A stretch of 64,000 bases of DNA from Mycoplana dimorpha (GTDB taxonomy: Bacteria; Pseudomonadota; Alphaproteobacteria; Rhizobiales; Rhizobiaceae): contig NZ_PZZZ01000010.1 in NCBI RefSeq assembly GCF_003046475.1, positions 62,001 to 126,000 of the forward strand, given 5' to 3'. This document shows positions 50,861 to 61,340 of this stretch, one piece after another. Below the pieces are notes generated by a model. The model searched no databases. It saw nothing but the letters and a program-made list of their open reading frames with translations, and had not been told where the DNA came from. The position numbers and the translations under genes were made by a program. Positions within the stretch are counted from its first letter, which is position 1, and the number at the start of each line of letters is the position of its first letter.

Positions 50861-52488
50861 TCTTCGGCGAACTGGCATCGCACGATGCGGCAGGCGCGAT
50901 CCTCGCACACGGCGTCCGCGGCGAGGGCGTGTCCTTTTCAAAGGGACGGCGGCTTTCCGAGGACGACTGCCGCCAGCTCGTGGCTTCCGGCATCGAGAGC
51001 GTCATCGCCGCGCGGATGGAGCCGGGGGACATCGACGAGAACGCCGCGGCGGCGCGCCTTGCCGAGGCAATCGGGCCGGATCACCTGACCTTCTCCACGC
51101 CGGCCACGGGTCGCGTCAACCTGCATGCTGCCGTCGCCGGCCTGTTCCGCGCCGACCGCGCCACGATCGACCGCTTCAATCGGATCGATCCGGCGATCAC
51201 GCTCGCGACCCTGCCGGACCATGCGAGCGTGCAGCCGGGCGACATGGTGGCGACGATCAAGATCATCCCGCTGGCGGTGCCGGGGGAGGCAGTTGAGCGG
51301 GCGGCAGCCGTTCTCGCCGGCGCCGACGCCCTGTTGGTGAAACCTTTCCGCGCCCGTCGCGTGGCGCTGGTCGCCACCGTCCTGCCGTCGCTGAAGCCGT
51401 CGGTCATGGACAAGACCCGTCTTCTCCTGGAGCACCGGCTGGCGCCGTCGGGAAGCACGCTCATTGGCGAAACGCGGGTGGCACACAAGACGGAATCGCT
51501 CGCTGCGGTGCTGGCGCCGGCGGCTCGTGAAAACGAACTAGTCGTCGTCTTTGGTGCCTCCGCCGTCTCCGACGCGGGGGACGTGATCCCCGCCGCGATC
51601 CGCAAGGCCGGCGGGCACGTCGAACAGGTCGGAATGCCCGTCGACCCCGGGAATCTCTTGGTGCTCGGCCGCATCGGAGAAACGCCGGTTATCGGTGCGC
51701 CAGGCTGCGCCCGCAGCCCAAAGGAAAACGGCTTTGACTGGGTGCTCGCCCGCATACTCGCCGGCGAGGCGCCGGGAGCCTACGATGTGACCGGCATGGG
51801 GGTCGGCGGCCTGCTTATGGAGATACCGACGCGGCCGCAGCCGCGCGAGATGAAGGGCGAGCACAAGGCCGCCGCCGATTCGGCCGGTGCCGTCGTCGCG
51901 ATCGTATTGGCTGCCGGACAGGCAAGGCGGATGGGCGCGGATGGACGGCACAAGCTGCTGGCCGAGTTCGACGGCGTTCCGCTGGTGCGCAAGTCGGTGA
52001 TGGCGGCGCTGGCGGCGGCGCCGGCCAAGGTAGTCGTGGTGACCGGCCACCGCGCGTCGGAAATCGAGGCGGCGGTCGCCGGCCTTCCGGTGGCGATCGT
52101 CCGCAACCCGCTTTACCGGGAAGGCATGTCGACCTCGCTCATCGCAGGGCTCGATGCCGCCGGCGCGGACTGCAGCGGCGTGCTGGTCCATCTCGCGGAC
52201 ATGCCCCGCGTCGAGCCGGAGGACCTGCGCCGGCTGATGGCTGCCTTTACGGCCGCAGGCGGCAACGCCGTGGTGCGTGCGGTCTCGAACGGCAAGCGCG
52301 GCAACCCGGTGATCCTGCCGCGCTCGACCTTCGCGGCGGTCGGGAGGCTCGAGGGCGACGTGGGTGCACGCCAGATCATCGAGACGGCGGGCCTCGACAT
52401 CATCGACGTCGAGATCGGCCCGGCGGCGCACCTTGACGTCGACACGCCCGAAGCCGTCGCGAACGCTGGCGGGATGCTGAAGGAATAG
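50857..52488 (+). CDS. molybdopterin-binding/cytidylyltransferase fusion (MoeA-like plus MocA)
   Basis: 543-residue two-domain protein. Residues about 1-335 look like a molybdopterin-binding (MoCF/MoeA-like) module, with LVVVFGASAVSDAGDVIPAA and VIGAPGCARSPKENGFDWVL. Residues about 345-540 are an NTP-transferase (MocA/CTP:molybdopterin cytidylyltransferase type) with VLAAGQARRMGADGRHKLL and VHLADMPRVEPEDL. It likely makes the MCD form of the cofactor used by xanthine/CO-dehydrogenase-family enzymes. Starts at ATG overlapping the XdhC stop. Cofactor specificity (CTP or GTP) is inferred. Confidence 0.85.
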   Translation: MIFGELASHDAAGAILAHGVRGEGVSFSKGRRLSEDDCRQLVASGIESVIAARMEPGDIDENAAAARLAEAIGPDHLTFSTPATGRVNLHAAVAGLFRADRATIDRFNRIDPAITLATLPDHASVQPGDMVATIKIIPLAVPGEAVERAAAVLAGADALLVKPFRARRVALVATVLPSLKPSVMDKTRLLLEHRLAPSGSTLIGETRVAHKTESLAAVLAPAARENELVVVFGASAVSDAGDVIPAAIRKAGGHVEQVGMPVDPGNLLVLGRIGETPVIGAPGCARSPKENGFDWVLARILAGEAPGAYDVTGMGVGGLLMEIPTRPQPREMKGEHKAAADSAGAVVAIVLAAGQARRMGADGRHKLLAEFDGVPLVRKSVMAALAAAPAKVVVVTGHRASEIEAAVAGLPVAIVRNPLYREGMSTSLIAGLDAAGADCSGVLVHLADMPRVEPEDLRRLMAAFTAAGGNAVVRAVSNGKRGNPVILPRSTFAAVGRLEGDVGARQIIETAGLDIIDVEIGPAAHLDVDTPEAVANAGGMLKE

Positions 52489-52492
52489 CGTG

Positions 52493-52822
52493 ATGGACAA
52501 TGCCGCGATCGAGGAGATGTTCCAGGCGCTCGGGCCGGTGACCATCAAGCGCATGTTCGGCGGCAAGGGCATCTATGTCGGCGATCTGATCGTCGCGCTC
52601 GAGGTGGACGGCGAAATCCTGCTCAAGGCCGACGAGGTGACGATACCGGAATTCGAGCTGTCCGGCTGCCGGCAGTGGACCTACGAGGGACGCAAGGGCA
52701 CGCCATTGAAAATGCCGTACTGGAGCATTCCGGACGACGCCTTCGACGATCCGGACCTCATGGCGGACTGGGTCCGCCTGGCGCTGGAGGCGTCGCTCCG
52801 CGCCAGTTCGCTCAAGCGCTGA
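52493..52822 (+). CDS. TfoX N-terminal domain protein
   Basis: 109-residue protein with a single TfoX_N domain: MFQALGPVTIKRMFGGKGIYVGDLIVAL followed by ILLKADEVTIPEFELSG and the C-terminal MPYWSIPDDAFDD. The domain occurs in competence regulator TfoX but stand-alone versions in rhizobia have no known role. AAGGA lies 8 bases before the ATG (GTG one codon earlier is an alternative). The end overlaps the convergent Nudix gene by 11 bases. Confidence 0.85.
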   Translation: MDNAAIEEMFQALGPVTIKRMFGGKGIYVGDLIVALEVDGEILLKADEVTIPEFELSGCRQWTYEGRKGTPLKMPYWSIPDDAFDDPDLMADWVRLALEASLRASSLKR

Positions 52823-53253
52823 GGGGACGCCCGGCTGCACTGCGAAGTGCGGCGACGGCATCGGCTGCGAAACGCGACAGCGGCTGCGGCAGGGCATCGA
52901 GGGCGAACCAGCCGAATTCCGGCAGCTTCTCCGGCTCCATCACCCTGGGGTCGCCGGAAAATTCCTCGGTTGTGTAGATGACGGAGACCCAGTGCTGTCC
53001 ATCGGCCGCGAAAAGCATTTCGGACAGGCAGAGAAACTCGATCTGGCCGAAGGCGAGCCCTGTCTCTTCCTCGGCTTCGCGGCGGGCCGCGTCGCGCGAG
53101 TGCTCCATATGGTCGACCTTGCCGCCGACAATGCTCCAGTGGCCTGCTTCCGGCGCCCGCGCGCGGCGATAGAGCAGAAGCCTGTCGTCACGCAAGATCG
53201 CCAGTCCGCATCCGACGCCGGGAATTTCGACACCGGGAACGGACACGAATCGA

Positions 53254-53270
<17 letters not shown>
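52812..53270 (-). CDS. Nudix hydrolase
   Basis: 152-residue Nudix-family hydrolase. The Nudix box reads G-x5-E-x7-REAEEETGL in GGKVDHMEHS...REAEEETGL, complete. The substrate (an ADP-sugar, NTP or dNTP) cannot be told. The start is uncertain: TTG at 53270 overlaps the helicase stop by 17 bases, and GTG at 53246 (VSVPGVEIPGVGCG) is an alternative nearer the conserved part. The downstream end overlaps the convergent TfoX_N gene. Confidence 0.88.
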
Positions 53271-54762
<1,492 letters not shown>

Positions 54763-54929
54763 AGGGAAATCTGTTTCCGTTCCGGTTCGTGCGAACGCCT
54801 TGGTTTCAGCTTCGGTAATTGTCGCTGGATGCAGGCGGCTTAGTCTGAAAGCGCCGGAAAGTCAAGGAAACCGGCGTTCCATGAAGATTTGCGAGTAAAA
54901 CGAATGAAATAAGCAGTTAATACCCGACA

Positions 54930-56240
54930 TCAATCCATGTGGGCGGAGAGCTTTGTTCCGGCCAGGAGGAAGCGGGAAGGGTCCCTGGCGCGGCCGTCGC
55001 GGCGGACCTCATAGTGCAGATGCGGTCCGGTGGACCGTCCCGTCGAGCCCGACAGGCCGATGACTTCGCCGCTCTCGACCACGTCGCCGTTCTTCACCAG
55101 CACCTGGGACAGGTGCGCGTACCGCGTCGTCAGCCCGTCGCCGTGATCGATCTCGACAAGATTGCCATATCCGCCGTTGCGGCCGGCCGTGATTACGGTA
55201 CCCGAACCGGAAGCCCGGACTTCGCTGCCGACCGGCATGCGGAAGTCGATTCCGGCGTGCAGCGCAAGGCGGCCGAGGAACGGATCGGTGCGGTTGCCGA
55301 AGCGGCTGGTGACATCGCCGCCGGGAGAGGGGTTGCCGAACGGCAGCCGGCGTGCCGTGCCGCGCAGCATGTCAAGCCGGCTGAGCGTCGTGTCGAGTTC
55401 CCCGAGCGAAACCTCGAAGCGGTTACCCGTCTCGGGCTCGACGAACGGGCCGCCGATCGCATCTGTCGCAAGGTCCGTCGTGGCGGTCTGCGCGAGATCG
55501 ATGCCTGTTGATGCCAGGATTGCCTGAATGGCGTCCGCCGTGTGCGCCGCGCCGTCGGTCAGCCTTTCGATCCGGGACAATTGCCGGCGTTCGATGTCCT
55601 TCAGCGAGAGAGTGACGTTGGAGAACATCCGGTCCGTCCGGTCTGCGGCCGATTCGCCGGGATCTGCATAGTAGAGGGTGGTGACGGCCGCCTGCCGCAC
55701 TGTGCCGGCGGCCTCGCGGCCCAGCAGCCGATCGATGGCCCTGACGCCGGCGGCCTTGTCGTTCCGACCGCCGTAGGCGAGGGGCTCCTGTGTGGCGGGC
55801 AACGTGCCGACGTCTGCACCCTCATCGGCCAGGCCGGCGTCGCCGGCGCGGTTCAGCAGCGTATCCAGCCTTCCGTTGCGCTCCGTCAGCGCCAGTTGCT
55901 GCTGAAAGAGCTTTTCCACCTTCTCCTCGACGACCTGCTGGTCGAGCAACTGGCGGCTTGTTACCCGGTCGACCTGCGCGCGCAGGGCCGAGATGCGGTC
56001 TTCGTAGTCATGCTGCATGCGGGCCTGGCGCGCCATGGTCGCACCGATCAACCCATCCCGCAGCACCAGATAGGAGGTGGCGGCGAGATAGCCGATGGTG
56101 AACATGCCGATAAAGCAGAAGGCCAGCGCCATCATCCAGGGGCGGATGGTCATGTGCCGGACACGGTCGCCGCTGGCGACGATGATGATGTGCTGCTGCT
56201 CGCGCTTACCGAAGACGCGATTTTCAGGACGATCCGCCAC
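54930..56240 (-). CDS. membrane-anchored M23 family metallopeptidase
   Basis: 436-residue cell-wall hydrolase: one N-terminal membrane helix (about residues 35-60, MMALAFCFIGMFTIGYLAATSYLVL), a long coiled coil (RMQHDYEDRISALRAQVDRV), and a C-terminal LytM/M23 domain with LHAGIDF and HYEV-type motif GPHLHYEVRRDG, plus the conserved SRFGNRTDPFLGR. The zinc ligands H-x3-D and HxH are present, so it is probably active on peptidoglycan. The start is GTG at 56240, with GGGAG upstream; a longer frame to 56378 is unlikely. Confidence 0.85.
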   Translation of the reverse strand: MADRPENRVFGKREQQHIIIVASGDRVRHMTIRPWMMALAFCFIGMFTIGYLAATSYLVLRDGLIGATMARQARMQHDYEDRISALRAQVDRVTSRQLLDQQVVEEKVEKLFQQQLALTERNGRLDTLLNRAGDAGLADEGADVGTLPATQEPLAYGGRNDKAAGVRAIDRLLGREAAGTVRQAAVTTLYYADPGESAADRTDRMFSNVTLSLKDIERRQLSRIERLTDGAAHTADAIQAILASTGIDLAQTATTDLATDAIGGPFVEPETGNRFEVSLGELDTTLSRLDMLRGTARRLPFGNPSPGGDVTSRFGNRTDPFLGRLALHAGIDFRMPVGSEVRASGSGTVITAGRNGGYGNLVEIDHGDGLTTRYAHLSQVLVKNGDVVESGEVIGLSGSTGRSTGPHLHYEVRRDGRARDPSRFLLAGTKLSAHMD

Positions 56241-56416
56241 CCTCAACTCCCGATCGAGAATCCCTGCCCCACAGGGTCGTCGGCAATTACACCCCGTTAA
56301 GGTTAAGAAACGCTTGCGATGGTGCCGCGGTCGTTTACCCGGCCCGATCTTCGAGGCCGGGAACCGGTTGCGGGACAAGCATGCCTGAACCCGGAGACCG
56401 GAATGTCCCTGGGGCG

Positions 56417-57262
56417 TTAGCTCTGGCTGACGGAAACGAGGCTCCGGTAAAAGGAGGGCGTAAGGCCTGCTTCAGCCCGGGCCACGTCGTTGAACGGCGC
56501 CTTCAGCGGACCGCGGAAGTTGACCCGCACAAGTTCCCTGAAGGTCGCGGCAGGGTCCTTCCGGTCGCGCGCGCAAAGGAAGCGGAACCACTTGGCGCCG
56601 ACGGCCACATGCCCTTTCTCGTCGTTGTAGATGACGTCGAGGATGTCGGCGCTTTCGTTGTCGCCGGTCTCGCGCATCTTCGCCTGCAGCACCGGCGTCA
56701 CGTCGAGTCCGCGCGCCTCGAGGATCAGCGGCACGACGGCGAGGCGCGCGGTCAGGTCGTTGCGCGTGCTGTGGGCCGCCTGCCAGAGCCCATCATGGGC
56801 GGGCAGGTCGCCATAATCGGCCCCGAGTGCCCTCAAGCGGTCGCGGATCATCCGGAAGTGCTTCGCCTCCTCGAACGCTACCTGCATCCAGCCGTCGAAG
56901 AAGGAGTGCGGCACTCCTTGAGTCGTGAAGCGGGCAACGATGTCGAGCGCGAGATCGACCGCATTGAGCTCGATATGCGCGAGCGCGTGCAAAAGTGCGA
57001 TCCGGCCCTTCAGTGTATGGAGCGAGCGCTTCTCCATGTTCTTCGGCGGCACCAGTTCCGGCCGGTCAGGTCGACCCGGCCTGTCCGGCAGCGGTGGGTC
57101 CAGCGGCGAACGCAGCGACAGGGTACGCGAAAACCATCGCCGCGCCGTCTCCTGCGCAAGTTCGGTCTTTTGATCCAGGTCGGCTGAGATGATCGCCCGC
57201 GTGGCGCCGCCACGCAGGCTTTCGATCGATGGCCGGCCGTTCGTCGTGCTGTCCTGCGGCAT
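56417..57262 (-). CDS. DUF455 ferritin-like protein
   Basis: 281-residue helical protein of the DUF455/COG2833 ferritin-like family. Metal-ligand candidates are seen in AHIELNAVDLALDIV, FEEAKHFRMIRDRL, LILEARGLDVTP and YNDEKGHVAVGAKWF. It may be a diiron oxidase of unknown substrate. The ATG at 57262 is one base after the bcp stop (TAGG then ATG), so it is translationally coupled to bcp, which suggests an oxidative-stress or redox role. Confidence 0.85.
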   Translation of the reverse strand: MPQDSTTNGRPSIESLRGGATRAIISADLDQKTELAQETARRWFSRTLSLRSPLDPPLPDRPGRPDRPELVPPKNMEKRSLHTLKGRIALLHALAHIELNAVDLALDIVARFTTQGVPHSFFDGWMQVAFEEAKHFRMIRDRLRALGADYGDLPAHDGLWQAAHSTRNDLTARLAVVPLILEARGLDVTPVLQAKMRETGDNESADILDVIYNDEKGHVAVGAKWFRFLCARDRKDPAATFRELVRVNFRGPLKAPFNDVARAEAGLTPSFYRSLVSVSQS

Positions 57263-57263
57263 C

Positions 57264-57731
57264 CTACAACTCTTTCGCACGTGCCAGGACGGCTTGGGCG
57301 TGGCCGGGGACCTTCACCTTGTGCCAAATTTCCGCGATCTGGCCTTCGGCGTCGATAAGGAAGGTCGTGCGTTCGACGCCCATGTAGCGGCGCCCGTACA
57401 TGCTTTTCTCCGTCCAGACGCCGTAGGCCTCGAGGACATGATGGTCCTCGTCCGAGAGCAGGCGTACCTTGAGGCCGTGCTTGGCCCGGAACCGTTCATG
57501 CTTGCTGACGGGATCTGGCGACAGGCCGAGAACGACGATACCGGCCGCCTCGAACTGATCGGCGAGCTCGGAAAACGCGATATTTTCGGCGGTGCAGCCG
57601 GCCGTGTCGTCCTTTGGATAGAAAAACAGCACGACGGGACTGCCGCGAAGCTTGGACAGCTCGACGTGGCCGCCGCCGTCGCTCGGCAGCGAAAAATCGG
57701 GAGCGGGAGTTCCGGGCGACATTTCTGCCAT
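57264..57731 (-). CDS. bcp: Bcp/PrxQ peroxiredoxin
   Basis: 155-residue thioredoxin-dependent peroxidase that reduces hydrogen and organic peroxides. Peroxidatic C46 lies in PKDDTAGCTAEN. The resolving cysteine found five residues later in E. coli Bcp is replaced (GCTAENIAF), so this is an atypical one-cysteine version that must use another thiol. Length and SPDPVSKHERFRAKHGLKVRLLSDED fit. First gene of a bcp-DUF455 pair, divergent from the AsmA-like gene. Confidence 0.93.
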   Translation of the reverse strand: MAEMSPGTPAPDFSLPSDGGGHVELSKLRGSPVVLFFYPKDDTAGCTAENIAFSELADQFEAAGIVVLGLSPDPVSKHERFRAKHGLKVRLLSDEDHHVLEAYGVWTEKSMYGRRYMGVERTTFLIDAEGQIAEIWHKVKVPGHAQAVLARAKEL

Positions 57732-57856
57732 GGGATTTCCTTTCTTTAGACAGGTTTTTCGGTCATGGGGCGCTGCCTCCGGTATATAGTCCTGACGGGA
57801 ATCGTCCAGATGCAGCGCCGTTTGGCCGATGCGCCAGAGGAGTAAACAACCGCGAC

Positions 57857-60800
57857 ATGAGCGAGATCCGCGGCGAGAAGGTCAAATTCGGTCGGGGCGA
57901 CATCGTCTGCCTGCACCAGTTGCCGTCCGCCCGCGCCCATGAACCGCTGGTCTTGCACTGTACGGAGCGTCCGAGCCACCTGTCGGTCTTGTTGCGCTTC
58001 CTGGTCGGACTTTCTGCCTTTTTCGCTCTTGTCCTGGTGCTTGTCGTCGCCACTGTCGAAAGCGGTCTTGTGGATGCGCCGCTCAACGGACGCGCCTTGA
58101 CGGCGCTGAACCGCGCCGTCGGACCGAACTACACCGCTTCAGTGGAAAAGACCGTCCTCCGCTTCTCCAGCTTCGGTGGCCTGGCGCTGAAGGCCGAGCA
58201 CGTCAAGCTGGTGGAAAAGGCCGGCGGGCAGAGCGTCGCCAACGCCGCCGCCGTCTCGATCGTTCTCGATCCGCTGGCGCTGCTCGCCGGCCGGGTCGCG
58301 CCGACACGGCTTGATATCGACGGCGCGATGTTCAATCCCGCCCTCATGCCGAGCGGGCCGCCTGTCGATTTCGAAAAGTTCCGACTCGATGCCGTGCCTG
58401 CCTATCAGGAACTGGCCTTCGAACGGCTGGGCGAGATCGAGGGCATGATTGCTGACAACGGTCTTTCGCACGTTCGCATCAACAACCTGGCTCTGCCGCT
58501 CGTCGGCGGCGGCGGACGGCTCTTGACCCTCGTTGTCGAGCACCTGACCTTCGCGCGGTCTGCGGCAGGCGAGATGGCGATCGACGGGCGTTATGGGCTG
58601 GACGGCAAGGACGGCAGCCTCCACCTGGTAACGCAGTCGAACGCCGACGGACGCGTGATCGACGGCAGGATCTCCGGCGTTCCGCTTGGCGCGTTCGCCC
58701 CGCGGCGCACCGCGACGGGTGGCGTTGCGAGTGGGCTGGACGCGCAGGCGGACCTCACCCTGTCGGCGTCGCATGGACCGGCAGCAGGCTCCCGGCAACT
58801 CGAACTGGCGGTCACTTCCGAAGGTGGCACCCTGTATCTGGACGGTATCGGTGCGGCGCTGAAACCGAGCCGGTTGGTGCTCAACTACGACTACGAGCGT
58901 CGTTCGCTCGAGGTCTTGCCGTCGATGATACAGGTCGGTGCGTCGAAGTTTCCCTTTACGGGCGGCCTGATCGACCTCGACCGGCTGTCGGACCAGACGG
59001 AAAAAGGCTTTGCGGTCGATCTTGTCGTCCGCAATGCGGTCAGCGCGCCGGAGGATACGGCGGAGGCGCCGGTCCGCTTCGATGCGAAGGCCGCCGGCAG
59101 GCTGATTCCGGCGAAAAAGCAGGTGCTGTTCGACGAGTTGGGCGTATCCAGCCCGCAGGGCTCGCTGGCCGGCTCCCTCGGGCTCAGCTTCGGCGGCAAG
59201 TCTCCCGAGGTCAACTTCGCCATGGTGAGCGACCGGGTGCAGGCGGCGGCGGTGAAGCAGCTCTGGCCTTTCTGGATCGCCAAGAAGGCGCGCCAGTGGG
59301 TAACCCGCAACATCTTCGGCGGCACCGTCACAAACGGCCGAATCGAGGTGTCCATGGCGGCTGATCGGGAGCCTGAGCCTGATGGGCGGCTGGAACTCGG
59401 CGAAGGCGAACTGCGAATCGCCTTTGATATCGCGGATACGCGTCTCAACATTGCCGGCACCATTCCGCCGCTGCGCGATGCGTCGGGGCACTTCGAACTC
59501 AACGGCGGGCGCGTCGACATCGGGATCACAAGCGGCACGAGCTACATGCCGTCGGGTCGGACCGTGACCGTCAAAGGCGGCAAGTTCCTGATGCCGGACG
59601 TGCACGCGCGGCCGCTGATGGCCGACCTGGACATCGACCTTGCGGGTCCGGCCGACGCGCTCGCCGAACTCGTCACCTACGAGCCCATCGATGCCCTGAA
59701 GAAAACCCCTTTCACGCCGCACGACCTTTCCGGCGCGGCGGAGGCGAAGGTGAAGGCTCGGTTCGGTCTTGTCCGCGACCAGAACCCGCCGGCGCCCGAA
59801 TGGGCCGCCGAGATAAAACTGCTCGGCGTCGATCTGAAGAAACCGCTCGCGGGGCGAAACATCGCGGCTGTCGAGGGGACGCTCAGCGTAAACCCGACGC
59901 GGGCCGACCTGAAGGCAAAGGCGCGGATTGATCAGGTGCCGCTGGAGGTCACGCTCGTCGAGCCGCTGGGGGCGTCCGCTGGCCGGAAGCGCGAACTGAC
60001 CATTGGCGGAACGATCGGCGACGCGGATCGCGCCCGGCTCTTCCCGGGACTGAAGGATCTGCTTTCCGGGCCCGTGACGATCTCGGTCGCCACCGATCCC
60101 GACGGCCGCCAGAAGATCGAGGCCGATCTGCGCCGCGCAGTGGTCTCGTTGCCGTGGATCGGCTGGACGAAAGGGGCCGGAATTGCGGCGACCTCGACAT
60201 TCACGCTCGACCAGCAGGACGGCAAGACCCGCCTGTCCGGCTTCCACTTTTCGGGCGATGGCTTCGCGGTCGCGGGCGACGTCGTTCTCAGCGGGGCGTC
60301 GCTGCAGTCGGCCCGATTCGACACCGTGCGGCTGTCCGCCCAGGACGAATACGCGCTTGTTGTCGAGCGCGGCAAGTCGGGATACGTGGTCCAGGCAAAG
60401 GGCCGATCGGTGGATGCCCGCCCGGTGCTGGCGCGGTTGAAGGCAAATCCGTCCGGATCGGCCAGCCAGGACGATGTGCCGATTTCCGTTCGTGCCGAGC
60501 TTGACCAGGTCACCGGTTTCAACGGCGAGGCACTCGGCAATGTCCGCCTGACCTATGCAACCAACGGCAAGCGGATCACGACGCTCGACCTCAGAGGCGT
60601 GACCGCCAGCGGCCAGGCGATCGTCGCGACCATGGGTGGCGGCAACGGCCCAAACACGCTTGAACTCACCAGCGGCGACGCCGGCGCCTTGGCCCGCCTC
60701 GCGAACCTGTACCGTCACATGGAAGGCGGCCTACTCAACATGCGCCTCAAGGCTGGCGCCGACGGAAGCTGGCGGGGGCCGCTCGACATCCGCAAATTCC

Positions 60801-61240
60801 GGCTGATCGGCGAGGATAAGCTGCGCTCGATGGTGTCGACGCCGGCCGGAGGACGCAGCCTCAACGAGGCAGTCCGCAAGGAAATCGACACGAGCTCGAT
60901 GCACTTTTCGCGCGGGTTCGCCTTCATCGTTGCAAATCAGGGAACGCTGCGGGTGGAAAACGGCGTCGTCCGGGGCGAGGCGGTCGGCGCCACCTTCCAG
61001 GGTGCCGTACGCGATGCAAGCGATCGGATGGAGCTGACCGGCACCTTCATGCCGGCCTACGGCCTCAACCGCTTGTTTGCCGAGCTGCCGCTGATCGGCT
61101 TCATCCTTGGCAATGGCAGCGACCGGGGCCTGATCGGCATCACCTTCAAGCTCAGCGGACCGTTCGATCGGCCGGGCCTGGTGGTCAACCCGCTCTCGAT
61201 CATCGCGCCCGGCGTGTTCCGCAACATCTTCGAGTTCTGA
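57857..61240 (+). CDS. AsmA/YhdP-like envelope protein (DUF3971)
   Basis: 1127-residue protein with a single N-terminal membrane helix (about residues 46-70, VLLRFLVGLSAFFALVLVLVVAT) and a very long beta-rich periplasmic part ending in a conserved AsmA-C-like segment (GLIGITFKLSGPFDRPGLVVNPLS). This is the architecture of YhdP/TamB-type proteins proposed as lipid bridges between the membranes. The ATG at 57857 (MSEIRGEKVKF) is chosen; its ribosome site is weak. Divergent from bcp and convergent with tyrS. Confidence 0.85.
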   Translation: MSEIRGEKVKFGRGDIVCLHQLPSARAHEPLVLHCTERPSHLSVLLRFLVGLSAFFALVLVLVVATVESGLVDAPLNGRALTALNRAVGPNYTASVEKTVLRFSSFGGLALKAEHVKLVEKAGGQSVANAAAVSIVLDPLALLAGRVAPTRLDIDGAMFNPALMPSGPPVDFEKFRLDAVPAYQELAFERLGEIEGMIADNGLSHVRINNLALPLVGGGGRLLTLVVEHLTFARSAAGEMAIDGRYGLDGKDGSLHLVTQSNADGRVIDGRISGVPLGAFAPRRTATGGVASGLDAQADLTLSASHGPAAGSRQLELAVTSEGGTLYLDGIGAALKPSRLVLNYDYERRSLEVLPSMIQVGASKFPFTGGLIDLDRLSDQTEKGFAVDLVVRNAVSAPEDTAEAPVRFDAKAAGRLIPAKKQVLFDELGVSSPQGSLAGSLGLSFGGKSPEVNFAMVSDRVQAAAVKQLWPFWIAKKARQWVTRNIFGGTVTNGRIEVSMAADREPEPDGRLELGEGELRIAFDIADTRLNIAGTIPPLRDASGHFELNGGRVDIGITSGTSYMPSGRTVTVKGGKFLMPDVHARPLMADLDIDLAGPADALAELVTYEPIDALKKTPFTPHDLSGAAEAKVKARFGLVRDQNPPAPEWAAEIKLLGVDLKKPLAGRNIAAVEGTLSVNPTRADLKAKARIDQVPLEVTLVEPLGASAGRKRELTIGGTIGDADRARLFPGLKDLLSGPVTISVATDPDGRQKIEADLRRAVVSLPWIGWTKGAGIAATSTFTLDQQDGKTRLSGFHFSGDGFAVAGDVVLSGASLQSARFDTVRLSAQDEYALVVERGKSGYVVQAKGRSVDARPVLARLKANPSGSASQDDVPISVRAELDQVTGFNGEALGNVRLTYATNGKRITTLDLRGVTASGQAIVATMGGGNGPNTLELTSGDAGALARLANLYRHMEGGLLNMRLKAGADGSWRGPLDIRKFRLIGEDKLRSMVSTPAGGRSLNEAVRKEIDTSSMHFSRGFAFIVANQGTLRVENGVVRGEAVGATFQGAVRDASDRMELTGTFMPAYGLNRLFAELPLIGFILGNGSDRGLIGITFKLSGPFDRPGLVVNPLSIIAPGVFRNIFEF

Positions 61241-61284
61241 GCCGGACAGGGCTGGATGGCAGCCAGCTTGGTCGGGTTCAGGCA

Positions 61285-61319
61285 GCAAAAGACCCGCGAT
61301 CGAGGCGAGCGCGGGTCTT
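61285..61319 (-). terminator. intrinsic terminator of tyrS
   Basis: Ten-bp stem AAGACCCGCG/CGCGGGTCTT with an 11-base loop. Read on the reverse strand it is followed by TTTTGCTGCC and lies 21 bases after the tyrS stop. It may also stop read-through from the AsmA-like gene. Confidence 0.75.
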
Positions 61320-61340
61320 GATGTGATCTCTGGGCTGCGA

